From an uncultured Clostridia bacterium (GTDB taxonomy: Bacteria > Bacillota > Clostridia > HGM11514), in NCBI GenBank assembly GCA_902478725.1, contig CABSMD010000006.1:1-33466 (forward strand): a DNA stretch of 33,466 nt. Direction: 5' to 3'. The position numbers were made by a program, and so were the translations under genes. The notes beneath the pieces are model-generated. The model was given only the letters and a program-made list of their open reading frames with translations. It was not told the origin of the DNA and did no database searches. Shown here piece after piece: positions 16,536 through 24,623 of the stretch. Position 1 is the stretch's first letter, and each line of letters begins with the position of its first letter.

Positions 16536-19500
16536 TTAGAACAAATCGAGCAGTCTCTTGATGAGGGAGGTCGCTTCCGCACGGGTCGCGTTAGCAGACG
16601 GGCCAAACGTCGTCGGGGTAATCCCCTTGAGGATACCAATCGCCGCCGTGGTGTCTACGTAGCTGTATGCCCAGTCGGAAATCTCGTTGCGGTCTGCGAA
16701 CATCTCGATCGCACCGGAGGAGGGGTTACCACCCTTGAAGGCATAAGCCTTAGCGATAACAACCGCCATCTCTTCCCTTGTAATCAAGTCGTCCGGACGG
16801 AACCAGCCGTCGTATCCTGCGATGAGGCCGACGTTAGCCGCCGCGTACACCGAGGATGCAAACCAGTCGTTTGTTGCAACATCCTTCCACTGCTGGCCTT
16901 CGGTCGCGGCATTCAGGTTGAGCGCGCGGACGATCAATGCCGCGAATTCAGCCCTGGTTACCGGACGATCCGGCTCAAAGGTGGTTTCGGTCACACCGGA
17001 GACGATGCCTTTTTTGTACATCTCTTCGATGTCGTTCTTCGCCCAGTGGTTGGTGATGTCAATAAATTTGCTGCCGCCTCCCAGCAGGCCACTGCCGCCG
17101 CCAATCGTCGTTCCGTTGCCGTTCGGGTTGCTCGGATTGCTCGGGTTATTCGAGCCATTGCCGCCGTTCGGCGGGTTCGGTCCCGGCGTCGGAGTAACAT
17201 TCGCTACGCTGTCGTAAAGCGCCAGTTCATTGAGCACTCTTGCCCACAGCACCAGGTTCGGTGATGTGCCGCTGACACGTACCATTTTAATACTGCTCTT
17301 CAATGCGTTCTGTGCAGTCGTGATGTTGTCGGTCTTGATCGAGGTGCTTGTAGCGGTGAACTTGTTATCGATCAAGCCGGCTTTTTTGTCATATACGCCG
17401 TCAATCTGCATTCTGACGGGGTTGGAGAAGGTCAACGGGCTGCCGTTTGCAAACATCACAGCTGTGATCTTCTCAGCGTTTGAGATATCCCTGCTCGGTG
17501 TCGTGCTGACGCTGAACAGGCTGATCGTGGAATCGGTTCCCTTCTTGCCGGAAAGCACGGTGCCCTCGGCAATGGTGACCGTCGTCAGGCGGTCTGTGCC
17601 GTCCACGTTAATGTAGCCGCTGATGTTGATTTCCGGTAACGCTTCTTCCTGTGGCAGGAGCATCTTCGTGCCGGTTACGCCGCTGTTGATCGTAACCTTG
17701 ACAGGCTGCATACCTGAGACAACAGGAATCGTCTGGTTCGATTCGGTAATGGTGCCTTCCGAAACGACTGCCTTGCGCAGTGCGTCTCCGGCCTTTTGGA
17801 GCGATTCGATAGCAAACGCGACATCGGTAACATCCGCATCTGGCGAAAGCGCCTTGGCCTTGTCGATCTCCGCCTTCAGGGCATCACGTACATCGGATGG
17901 CGCCTGGCCGATAGCTGTACCAGCTTGAATCTTGTTGTAGAGAGCTTCCGCTTCCGCGATCGCATCTGCCGCGCTCAGCTCGCCGCCAATTTTAATCGCG
18001 TTGGAGGAGATTGCCTCGCTGTAGAGCATCCGGTCGTCGGTTGCTTTGATCTCAAACTTAACATACTTGCCGTTGTAGGAATCCTCTACCGGGATGGACA
18101 GTCCCATCCGGTCCGGAATCCGGGTATACTCGCCGTCTTCTTTATCGGAGAGGTACCATACGATCTCGGAAACGCCTTCCTTGTCCCCATCCGGGTCAGA
18201 GAAATCGTATTCCGCCGTCAGCGTTCCGCCTACCTCAGCATTACCAGCGATTCTGACATTGGAAGCCGTCGGCGCCAGACCACCGATGTCGGTGCGCAGG
18301 CCGATCTCGTCAAACGGGATGGCTTCAAACTCCGGAATCTTCTGCTGAATCTTCGCCAAACCTTCCGCCGTCAGCGTAAAGTCCTGACTGTTATAATCTT
18401 CGAACAATCCCTGGCCGTCCTTCTTGCTGATATCCCAGTTATTCGAAGTTATCGCACTGCCAAGATACGGATTAGCCTGATTTTGCGACTGTGTCCGGAA
18501 GATGTCGATGGAGACGTTGTTCCGGTAAACGTTTGTCGTACCCGGCGCATGTTCCTTGGCAATATTGTTCAATGCCGTCTTATCCGCGTCGGTATAGGCA
18601 CTGGTGTTGGAGCCTTTGGCATAAGGCGCCACAAGTGCCCGCGTCTCGTCGTTGAAGTGTGTCCACAGCTTATCCCACTGTGTACCTTCATAATGTTCAT
18701 GCCAGATTTCGCTTTCATAGTCAACTGCATCAAACAGACTCTTTACGTTTGAATAGGACTGGTAAGAAGCATCCAGTGCCCACAGCCACCATCTGTTCTG
18801 AACGGACAGGCCGTCTGCCGCCCACGGCTGGAAGTAAGCAACGGCTGGAGCATCGATAAAGATATTGTTCTCAACCACGGAATACTGTCCACCGTTGGTT
18901 TTAATCGCATAGCTCCTGCCAATATCATTGCTCTGGTCGGCCGTCAGCGTACCGCGGTAGAAGATATTGCCCTTCATGTGCGGGCCGTAAGCGCCGTCAT
19001 CCCAGAATACCGACTGCTGTCCGTGTCCACCATAGGGGTTGCCCATGTCGTGGAAGTAGTTGTAGTTGATCTCGATACCCAGCTCGGTGGGGTTACGTCC
19101 CCAATACACCGCGCCCATATCCGAGGAGTTGTCCACCGCGTTGTAGATTTCGTTGTATTCCAGACGGTGGTCGTTACTGCCGTTTTGGAACCGTACCAGC
19201 ATGTGCGGGCCGTCGTAGAGGTCATTGTGCAGGATCTGCTGACCTACGCCGTATGCCCAGACAGCCGGCTGGTAACCATAGTATACACGGTTGACGCTGT
19301 GAATACGGTTGTTCTCAATCAGGTTATGGCCACCCTCTAAAGTCTTGCGGTCGCCGCCGTAGACGGTGATACCGCCGCTGCCCATGTCGTAGATGTGCGA
19401 GTTGATCACCTGATTGTTGTTACCGTTTAATTCAATGGCGTTTGAGGAACCATGAGAGATTTCCAGATCGTCGAAGACCATATTCTCAACATTGGTCGCC

Positions 19501-22500
19501 TTGACCGCCTTATTGCGCATCGTGGTCATGGTAATGCCCTTTAAGGTCACATACTGGGTCTTGTTGAACTCAAACATAAACGAATCCAGCGTAGAAACCT
19601 CAATGCTGGCATCCGCCGTATTGTCGTCAAACGGATAGAAGTACAGGATATTGCTGTCTCTGTCAAGATAGCTTTCGCCCGGCAGGTCGATCTCCTCAAT
19701 CAGATTGAAGAAATAGAACCTGTGGTCGGCCTGCGGCTTATAGCAGGAACCTGTAGTCGAGGTCAGCTTTTTGTTTTCAACATCAAGCTTAGCAATGCCC
19801 TGCACGGTGTCGGAATAGAAGCTTCCGATGTAGCCGCCGATATAGAGATCCTTCTTGTCCTTCAAATCCCACAGCTTGGTACGATCCAAGTCATGCTGCG
19901 GTGTACCGTCAGCATTTGTGCCGCTCTTGTAAGTAAAGGAGAACGGTGTTGTCTGAATATTTCCGGTATAATCATCTACCTTATCGGTCCACAGATAGGC
20001 GGTACCGGGGTTATCGTTCGGCCAGCGGGACTGTCCCAATGCCACGCCATTATAGTAGAAAGTGGTCGGGCGGTAGCCTTCTTTGCCGAAACCGTAGAAA
20101 CCGGGAATTTCCTCGACAGAATCAATACCTGCTTCTGTCAGGTCGAGCTGCATCAGCTTATCCCTGGCAAAATCGTCAATGACCTTGCTCTTAGCTTCGG
20201 AAGAAGCGGGCTTGACCAATGAGGAGTCAATGATTTTACCACCCTCAAAGATGACCTCGCCGCCGTCCTTGTCATAGGCCTGGTATACGATCGGGCTTTC
20301 CGCCGTACCGGAATCCGCTTCGGTGAACCCTGTGGTTCCGGTGATCTGGTATACGCCGGGCATAATGTAAACCGTGATCTGGCCTGCAGGCAGCTCTCCA
20401 CCCGCTTTCGCCGCGCGGATAACGTCGCGTGCCTTTGCGATGGACGCAAACGGCTTGGAGAAGGAACCAGGGTTGGAGTCGTCGCCGTCAAGCGAAACGT
20501 AATAAGCCATCTCACCGCTTACCTTAACCGACGCCGAAGGTGCGGAAGCGGCACCCGCCAAATCTACGCTGTCAACCGGTGTGACGGTCACGCGAAGGTA
20601 TTTGTTCGCGTCGGCCGGGCCGGGTGCGTAAACAGCAGTCTTTGCGTTAGAGATCACTTCCCAATTATCCGTGCCGTTGTCAGAACGCTCCCAGGTGAAG
20701 GTGGTGTTACCCTCCGGATTGCCGCCTTCACTTGCGGTATAGGTGTAATTCGCGGCCAATTCCTCGCCGATAGCAGGGGTACCCGTGATGGTTACCGTGC
20801 TGACAGAAGGCGGGTTTTTCTTTGCGGAAACCTGTTTGCTCGCGGCGGAGTAAATGGTCTCGCCGTCTTTCTTATTCGCCACTGTGCTGTGCGGCGTAAC
20901 GCCGGCGCGGACATATTTGCCCTCCTGCGCGGCGGTGATGGTAAAGGTATTATTCGTTGCGCCGGGGATGTCGGTCCACTCGCCGTTCGGCGCATCGGCT
21001 ACCTGCCACTGGTAGGTGGTCGGGGCCAACTCATCGCCTAAGAAATCCTTGACCTCTGCCGTTACCGTCATGGTCTGATCGACCATCGACGCACCGGAGA
21101 TCGCTACGTCGTACGCCATCGGCGGACGGTTGCCGATATCATACTGTACAATTGAAAAATCGTCGTAAACCGGGCCGTTCGCTTTGCCGACGCCGCGTAC
21201 AACGTGCGGGCCGCCGAACGGGACATAGTTTTCGGTGAACAGCTCGACGCCGTCCAGGTAAAGGGACATGGTTCCCTTATCGGTACAGAAGTTAGCGGTG
21301 TCGATACCGCCGTTGATAACAAGCGCAACCTGGTGCCAGCCCTCGGTACGCTCGATCAGCGGGCGGCCGCTCTGGCCGTCGGTCTGGACGGTGCCGAAGG
21401 TGTTGTCGCCTGCATAGCCGCTCAGGTCATCCACCGGCACAGCGCCCGGGCCCATCTTTTTACGGTCGGTCACATCATTGTTATACTCATAGTAATTTTT
21501 TCCGTTGCTGAGGATACCCGCGTTTATTTTCAGGGTGATGGGAATATCGCCGTCAATGCCGGCCTTCCTGTTTTTCCCCTGGAAGTAAATCTGTGCCTGT
21601 CCGTTGGCGGTTCCATCATCGTAGAACCAGGCCTGGGCAATATAGGAAACAATGTTGTCGTCGCCGCCGTAGATGTCCTTGTTTCCGCCTGTGATCTTCA
21701 AGGCCTTCTCGCCGGTATGCACCGGGTCGGTCACCACGCTCTGGTTTGCCTGCGCCGTATATTTCTCAAAATTCTCAAACGCCTTGTTTGCGCCCGGGTT
21801 GACGACGATCATAACGTTCGCCTCTGCCCCGCCAGCCGATACGGTGACGATGGAGTAACCCGGATTTTTTACGTTGACCGTACCGTCCGCGTTGACGGTG
21901 AGCACATACGGATCGCTGGATACATAGGTAAGCTCCGGCACGCCGGTGATCTCAAAGGTACCCTTGTCCGCATCTGTGCCATAGACGATAATCTGCTCGC
22001 CCTGGTCGCCCTTGGCATAGTGGGAACGGGTCTGCCCCACATCCAGCGAGATAAAGTTCAGTTCGCTTATAACCGGCTTCTCTTCCACCGGGCCGAATGC
22101 ATCAGAGTAAGCAACATCACCTTCAGCCAGTTCATCACCGACCGATACCGGCTTAACGCTTACGCGGATGTATTTGCCGACGTCGTCCGCCGTTAAGGTA
22201 TAATCCGCACCGGATGCATCCGCGATGGCTGACCAGCCGTCGGTACCGTTGTCGGAACGCTCCCAGGTCAGCACGGTTTTGGACTTGTCCTCTTTGTCGC
22301 CGTTTGCGTCACTGTACTGGTAGGAAGCGGTAAGCCTCTGTTCTTCAGTGGGTTTGCCGCTGATCGTGACGTTCTGCGCCACCGGCTTGGCGGGAGTGGA
22401 AGAACGGACGTCATAAACCGCAAAATCGTCTAGCCAAAACTCGTGGTCGGTGTTGCCATTGGTCAGAAAACGGTCGATCGTAATGCTCGCCAGTCCCTGA

Positions 22501-23429
22501 TTCCAGCCCTCGCGCACACGGGTCGCCAACAGGCCGCCATCGATATACAGGTTATAGAGGTTATCCTGGGAATAGTCGATGATCAACTGGTGCCAGCCTT
22601 TGGAACGCGGAATTGTGTTCAGCGTCCAGTTGCCCTGTTTGCCGCCGTTACCGCCGTCTACATTATAGGTATAGTTTTTTCCAGTCATGTTCACATCGCC
22701 ACGGATGGACTGGGTATCCATACCTTCACCGGCATTGCCCATCAGCCAAAAACGGGCGCGTTTGGTATCAGCCGGCATGTTGTCGTAAAACCAGATTTCG
22801 GTTACGCCGCGGAAATCCTTGCCGTTAACGTCCTTAAAGTCCAACGGGTCGATACGCGCCATGCCCTGGTTTTCCGGAATGGTAATGGTATCCGCCTGTT
22901 GATGACTGTTGATCGGAACCTGCTTTAAGTGAAGCGACTTGCCGGTCCCGGCGCGTGTGATCGCATCGCTCAACTCAGTGGTCGGCGGGTCATATGTAAC
23001 TTGAGTGTTGAACGCGCTGTTCTGCGGGAAGGTCATGGCGTAATTCGCTTCCCCGTCGTCAAAGTTCTTTGTTTTGTTCTTTTCCTTGTACACGATGATG
23101 ACAACGCTGCCTTTCGCGTCGCCCATCGTAGCGGTTACCGTGGTCAAACCCTCGGCAACTGTGGTGATCGCGCCCGTACTGCTGACGGTCGCTACCTGCT
23201 CGTTGCCCGAGGCAAAGCTGACGCCGGAGGAAACCGCCTCCGTCGTGCCGTCGGCCGTTACGCCTTTGACAACTACTTGTCCGGTTGCACCCAACGCATA
23301 GTTCGTCTGGGTTGCTGAAAGGTCGAGCGCCGTGTAAGCGTCCGCCGCAAAAGCGGGCAGGGCGATCGAACTTAGCAGGAACACCAGAACCAGCATCAGA
23401 AGCACCGGCCGTTTGATTCCTTTTGCCAT
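16536..23429 (-). CDS. Giant S-layer-anchored surface protein with right-handed beta-helix (glycosidase/lyase-like)
   Basis: The 2297-residue exported protein has a signal peptide ending in LPAFA-AD (cleavage near 28/29). An Ig-like BIG2 module follows (about 32-115), then a jelly-roll/lectin-like region (about 118-340), an Ig-like module (about 347-445), a second BIG2-like module (about 457-543), a second jelly-roll region (about 545-760) and two more Ig-like modules (about 765-870 and 872-968). A parallel beta-helix region spans about 973-1700, opening YYVSLDGDDSNPGSFSKPF with repeated 'N-N-I/H-hydrophobic' rungs at about 1280-1530. Another Ig-like module (about 1719-1812), a FIVAR-like helical segment (about 1820-1888) and a Gly/Pro/Asn linker (about 2079-2119) follow. 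Three SLH motifs close the protein (about 2120, 2180 and 2243 to the end). The beta-helix pattern recalls GH141/GH120-type glycosidases, but the family and catalytic residues are inference. The SLH repeats bind pyruvylated cell-wall polymers. AAAGGAGA precedes the ATG; the gene is monocistronic between a strong promoter and a terminator. Confidence 0.88.
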   Translation of the reverse strand: MAKGIKRPVLLMLVLVFLLSSIALPAFAADAYTALDLSATQTNYALGATGQVVVKGVTADGTTEAVSSGVSFASGNEQVATVSSTGAITTVAEGLTTVTATMGDAKGSVVIIVYKEKNKTKNFDDGEANYAMTFPQNSAFNTQVTYDPPTTELSDAITRAGTGKSLHLKQVPINSHQQADTITIPENQGMARIDPLDFKDVNGKDFRGVTEIWFYDNMPADTKRARFWLMGNAGEGMDTQSIRGDVNMTGKNYTYNVDGGNGGKQGNWTLNTIPRSKGWHQLIIDYSQDNLYNLYIDGGLLATRVREGWNQGLASITIDRFLTNGNTDHEFWLDDFAVYDVRSSTPAKPVAQNVTISGKPTEEQRLTASYQYSDANGDKEDKSKTVLTWERSDNGTDGWSAIADASGADYTLTADDVGKYIRVSVKPVSVGDELAEGDVAYSDAFGPVEEKPVISELNFISLDVGQTRSHYAKGDQGEQIIVYGTDADKGTFEITGVPELTYVSSDPYVLTVNADGTVNVKNPGYSIVTVSAGGAEANVMIVVNPGANKAFENFEKYTAQANQSVVTDPVHTGEKALKITGGNKDIYGGDDNIVSYIAQAWFYDDGTANGQAQIYFQGKNRKAGIDGDIPITLKINAGILSNGKNYYEYNNDVTDRKKMGPGAVPVDDLSGYAGDNTFGTVQTDGQSGRPLIERTEGWHQVALVINGGIDTANFCTDKGTMSLYLDGVELFTENYVPFGGPHVVRGVGKANGPVYDDFSIVQYDIGNRPPMAYDVAISGASMVDQTMTVTAEVKDFLGDELAPTTYQWQVADAPNGEWTDIPGATNNTFTITAAQEGKYVRAGVTPHSTVANKKDGETIYSAASKQVSAKKNPPSVSTVTITGTPAIGEELAANYTYTASEGGNPEGNTTFTWERSDNGTDNWEVISNAKTAVYAPGPADANKYLRVTVTPVDSVDLAGAASAPSASVKVSGEMAYYVSLDGDDSNPGSFSKPFASIAKARDVIRAAKAGGELPAGQITVYIMPGVYQITGTTGFTEADSGTAESPIVYQAYDKDGGEVIFEGGKIIDSSLVKPASSEAKSKVIDDFARDKLMQLDLTEAGIDSVEEIPGFYGFGKEGYRPTTFYYNGVALGQSRWPNDNPGTAYLWTDKVDDYTGNIQTTPFSFTYKSGTNADGTPQHDLDRTKLWDLKDKKDLYIGGYIGSFYSDTVQGIAKLDVENKKLTSTTGSCYKPQADHRFYFFNLIEEIDLPGESYLDRDSNILYFYPFDDNTADASIEVSTLDSFMFEFNKTQYVTLKGITMTTMRNKAVKATNVENMVFDDLEISHGSSNAIELNGNNNQVINSHIYDMGSGGITVYGGDRKTLEGGHNLIENNRIHSVNRVYYGYQPAVWAYGVGQQILHNDLYDGPHMLVRFQNGSNDHRLEYNEIYNAVDNSSDMGAVYWGRNPTELGIEINYNYFHDMGNPYGGHGQQSVFWDDGAYGPHMKGNIFYRGTLTADQSNDIGRSYAIKTNGGQYSVVENNIFIDAPAVAYFQPWAADGLSVQNRWWLWALDASYQSYSNVKSLFDAVDYESEIWHEHYEGTQWDKLWTHFNDETRALVAPYAKGSNTSAYTDADKTALNNIAKEHAPGTTNVYRNNVSIDIFRTQSQNQANPYLGSAITSNNWDISKKDGQGLFEDYNSQDFTLTAEGLAKIQQKIPEFEAIPFDEIGLRTDIGGLAPTASNVRIAGNAEVGGTLTAEYDFSDPDGDKEGVSEIVWYLSDKEDGEYTRIPDRMGLSIPVEDSYNGKYVKFEIKATDDRMLYSEAISSNAIKIGGELSAADAIAEAEALYNKIQAGTAIGQAPSDVRDALKAEIDKAKALSPDADVTDVAFAIESLQKAGDALRKAVVSEGTITESNQTIPVVSGMQPVKVTINSGVTGTKMLLPQEEALPEINISGYINVDGTDRLTTVTIAEGTVLSGKKGTDSTISLFSVSTTPSRDISNAEKITAVMFANGSPLTFSNPVRMQIDGVYDKKAGLIDNKFTATSTSIKTDNITTAQNALKSSIKMVRVSGTSPNLVLWARVLNELALYDSVANVTPTPGPNPPNGGNGSNNPSNPSNPNGNGTTIGGGSGLLGGGSKFIDITNHWAKNDIEEMYKKGIVSGVTETTFEPDRPVTRAEFAALIVRALNLNAATEGQQWKDVATNDWFASSVYAAANVGLIAGYDGWFRPDDLITREEMAVVIAKAYAFKGGNPSSGAIEMFADRNEISDWAYSYVDTTAAIGILKGITPTTFGPSANATRAEATSLIKRLLDLF
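20669..22268 (-). repeat. Diverged internal duplication within the surface protein gene
   Basis: Bases 20669-20696 and 22241-22268 match at about 25 of 28 positions and encode the shared peptide TWERSDNGTD in two Ig-like modules (around residues 910 and 390). The other Ig-like modules are related in protein but not obviously in DNA. This indicates that the modules arose by internal duplication and that these two copies are the most recent or most conserved. Confidence 0.7.
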
Positions 23430-23471
23430 TTCTACATCTCCTTTTGGTGTTTAATATAGTTTTCCTACTTC

Positions 23472-23500
23472 ATTATAACCTGTGACAAGCCTTTTGTAAA
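23472..23500 (-). promoter_or_regulatory. Sigma-A-type promoter of the giant surface protein gene
   Basis: On the minus strand TTTACA (23495-23500) is followed after 17 bp by a perfect TATAAT (23472-23477). The start codon lies 42 bp downstream of the -10 box. Confidence 0.88.
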
Positions 23501-23513
23501 GCCGTAGTATTAA

Positions 23514-23544
23514 GAAATAGCACGATAATTTTTGGAAATAGCAC
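23514..23544 (-). promoter_or_regulatory. Two 10-bp direct repeats upstream of the surface-protein promoter
   Basis: On the coding (minus) strand GTGCTATTTC occurs twice, at 23514-23523 and 23535-23544. The starts are exactly 21 bp apart, two helical turns, and the near copy ends 13 bp upstream of the -35 box. This geometry is typical of activator sites for regulators that bind same-face direct repeats, for example LytTR-type response regulators. The regulator is unknown. Confidence 0.6.
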
Positions 23545-23583
23545 AATCGTTATGCCCTATATGTAAATATGTAGAAAAACGGT

Positions 23584-23802
23584 TCACGCAGTCCGTTTTG
23601 TTCCACGATCGACAGCAAACAAAAAGTCGGCGCTGTATTCCGGAAACAAGGACCGGCAGGTCTTTTTGAATTCCAGATAGGTAAATTCCTCCCTGCCGGA
23701 CAGCTTGTCCTCCGCCTCCTTTTCCCGGATTCCCAAAAACGCAGCGTACTCCCGGACGGTAATCTCCCTTTCATCCAATATCCGTTTCAAATTGGTATAC
23801 AT
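23584..23802 (-). CDS. Small Cro/XRE-like HTH protein
   Basis: This 72-residue protein is a bare DNA-binding-type domain. MYTNLKRILDEREITVREYAAFLGI is followed by a recognition-helix segment REKEAEDKLSGREEF and then TYLEFKKTCRSLFPEYSADFLFA. The pattern is that of the short phage- and Firmicutes-type repressors in the lambda-repressor-like superfamily. The recognition region is unusually acidic for a DNA binder, so direct DNA binding is uncertain. AAAGGAGG lies 5 bases before the ATG. It is divergent from the XRE gene at 23959 across an operator-rich region, an arrangement seen in phage and mobile-element switches, though no other mobile-element gene is near. It might regulate itself, its neighbour or the giant surface gene immediately downstream. 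Confidence 0.75.
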   Translation of the reverse strand: MYTNLKRILDEREITVREYAAFLGIREKEAEDKLSGREEFTYLEFKKTCRSLFPEYSADFLFAVDRGTKRTA

Positions 23803-23832
23803 ACGGGCCTCCTTTCTTGAATTTACTTGAAG

Positions 23833-23902
23833 GGGTAATTTGTAACATTATAATATACCCATAAACGTAATTTGTCAAGGTTTATTTTACCCATTGGGGT
23901 AA
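23833..23902. promoter_or_regulatory. Operator cluster between the divergent HTH genes
   Basis: Two kinds of repeat are present. GTAATTTGT occurs at 23835-23843 and 23867-23875, 32 bp apart. A perfect dyad TTACCC-ATTG-GGGTAA lies at 23887-23902. A further GGGTAA half-site is at 23833-23838, contiguous with the first GTAATTTGT. The second GTAATTTGT overlaps the -35 box of the minus-strand promoter, and the dyad lies between the two promoters. Binding by one or both HTH proteins would control both directions. Confidence 0.6.
23850..23878 (-). promoter_or_regulatory. Promoter of the small HTH gene
   Basis: On the minus strand TTGACA (23873-23878) is separated by 17 bp from TATTAT (23850-23855). 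A TATAAT also occurs three bases further on. The start codon at 23802 lies 47 bp downstream. Confidence 0.75.
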
Positions 23903-23909
23903 CCTGTGC

Positions 23910-23938
23910 TTGCATTTTTTTACTATGCGTGATAAAAT
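23910..23938 (+). promoter_or_regulatory. Promoter of the XRE regulator gene
   Basis: TTGCAT (23910-23915) is followed after 17 bp by TAAAAT (23933-23938). The start codon at 23959 lies 20 bp downstream, leaving a very short leader with GGAGGG. Confidence 0.72.
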
Positions 23939-23958
23939 CAAACACAGGAGGGAACCGG

Positions 23959-24291
23959 ATGGATTTTTTAGAAAAGCTGGATGATCTGATGAAACAAAAT
24001 AACTTGAATAAAAGCAGGCTGTCAAAAGCCTGTGATATCCCTTACACGACGATTGACGGTTGGTATAAAAAGGGATATGAGGGGTTAAAGCTGTCCACTC
24101 TGCGCAAGCTGGCGCGTTACTTTGGCACCACGCTTGATTTTTGGGCAGGCGACGAGCCGCCCCAAACTGCGGTGCTGCCGCCGGCCAAACGGAAGCTGCT
24201 CTCCCGCGTGGAGCAGCTGGACGAGGAGCAGGTACGGGCAGCCCTAGCTTTTCTGCGCTATTTAACCGAAGGGAACGGGTCGTCGGAATAG
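23959..24291 (+). CDS. XRE-family transcriptional regulator
   Basis: The 110-residue protein has an N-terminal lambda-repressor-like HTH (about residues 3-62). LDDLMKQNNLNKSRLSKACDI is followed by PYTTIDGWYKKGYEG as recognition helix, then LSTLRKLARYFGTTLDFWAG. A Pro-rich linker (EPPQTAVLPPAKRK) and a short C-terminal helical tail (LDEEQVRAALAFLRYLTEG) likely mediate dimerisation. The start was set at 23959 behind AGGAGGG; an open frame back to 23872 would include the promoter. No peptidase or toxin domain is present. Target genes are unknown; the divergent small HTH gene is the obvious candidate. Confidence 0.85.
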   Translation: MDFLEKLDDLMKQNNLNKSRLSKACDIPYTTIDGWYKKGYEGLKLSTLRKLARYFGTTLDFWAGDEPPQTAVLPPAKRKLLSRVEQLDEEQVRAALAFLRYLTEGNGSSE

Positions 24292-24357
24292 CTGGTTTGC
24301 ACGACAGAGTTGGACAGGAGACGGCTGGCTGATGCCGGCATTCCGCCCACCGCAAAC

Positions 24358-24400
24358 AAACGCAAGATAGAACGGGGCGAAAACACAAGAAAACGCAAGA
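24358..24400 (+). repeat. Three iteron-like 10-bp direct repeats
   Basis: AAACGCAAGA occurs at 24358-24367 and 24391-24400, both followed by T, and the variant AAACACAAGA at 24381-24390 directly abuts the last copy. The outer copies are 33 bp apart (three helical turns). They lie in the intergenic region that also holds DnaA boxes. Confidence 0.55.
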
Positions 24401-24424
24401 TGAAAAAAGGAATTTTTACGTTTT

Positions 24425-24475
24425 GAAAACATATTCTTCGGACTTATGCCAATTGTTCCCGGGAAATATGTTTTC
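24425..24475. repeat. 11-bp perfect inverted repeat with 29-base interior
   Basis: GAAAACATATT (24425-24435) and its inverse AATATGTTTTC (24465-24475) enclose 29 bases. The arms are AT-rich and no U-tract follows, so a terminator is not convincing. A protein-binding dyad or cruciform-prone site is possible. Confidence 0.5.
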
Positions 24476-24530
24476 ATTCTTTGGAAAAATCCCTAAAGTA
24501 AAGGAAAGGAAAGTAAATAAAAGAAAAGGA

Positions 24531-24555
24531 AAAAAACGCCCGGACAAGCCGGGCG
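24531..24555 (-). terminator. Rho-independent terminator of the spoVAF-like gene
   Basis: A 7-bp all-GC-type stem (24537-24543 with 24549-24555, five-base loop) is followed on the minus strand by TTTTTT and a pyrimidine-rich tract. On the plus strand that tract (24495-24536) is almost purely A and G. Confidence 0.82.
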
Positions 24556-24567
24556 CATGTTATGTGT

Positions 24568-24599
24568 TGTGGATAACTCTGTGGACAAGCTGTGGATAA
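24568..24599 (-). promoter_or_regulatory. Cluster of three DnaA boxes
   Basis: Read on the minus strand there are two perfect DnaA boxes TTATCCACA (24591-24599 and 24568-24576) and a one-mismatch box TTGTCCACA between them (24580-24588). All three have the same orientation, with start-to-start spacings of 11 and 12 bp. The cluster is intergenic, between the spoVAF-like stop codon and its terminator. A further CGTGGATAA (one mismatch) occurs near 26095. Confidence 0.8.
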
Positions 24600-24623
24600 G
24601 TCGAGTGGGCGCAAAAGGGGATA

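Noticed and set aside
17796..22196. Long plus-strand open frames (about 318 and 330 codons) inside the giant gene
   Set aside because: They are antisense to an intact 2297-codon gene with recognisable domains and show no family resemblance.
23872..23958. Upstream extension of the XRE regulator
   Set aside because: It contains both the promoter and the operator dyad, and AGGAGGG precedes the ATG at 23959.
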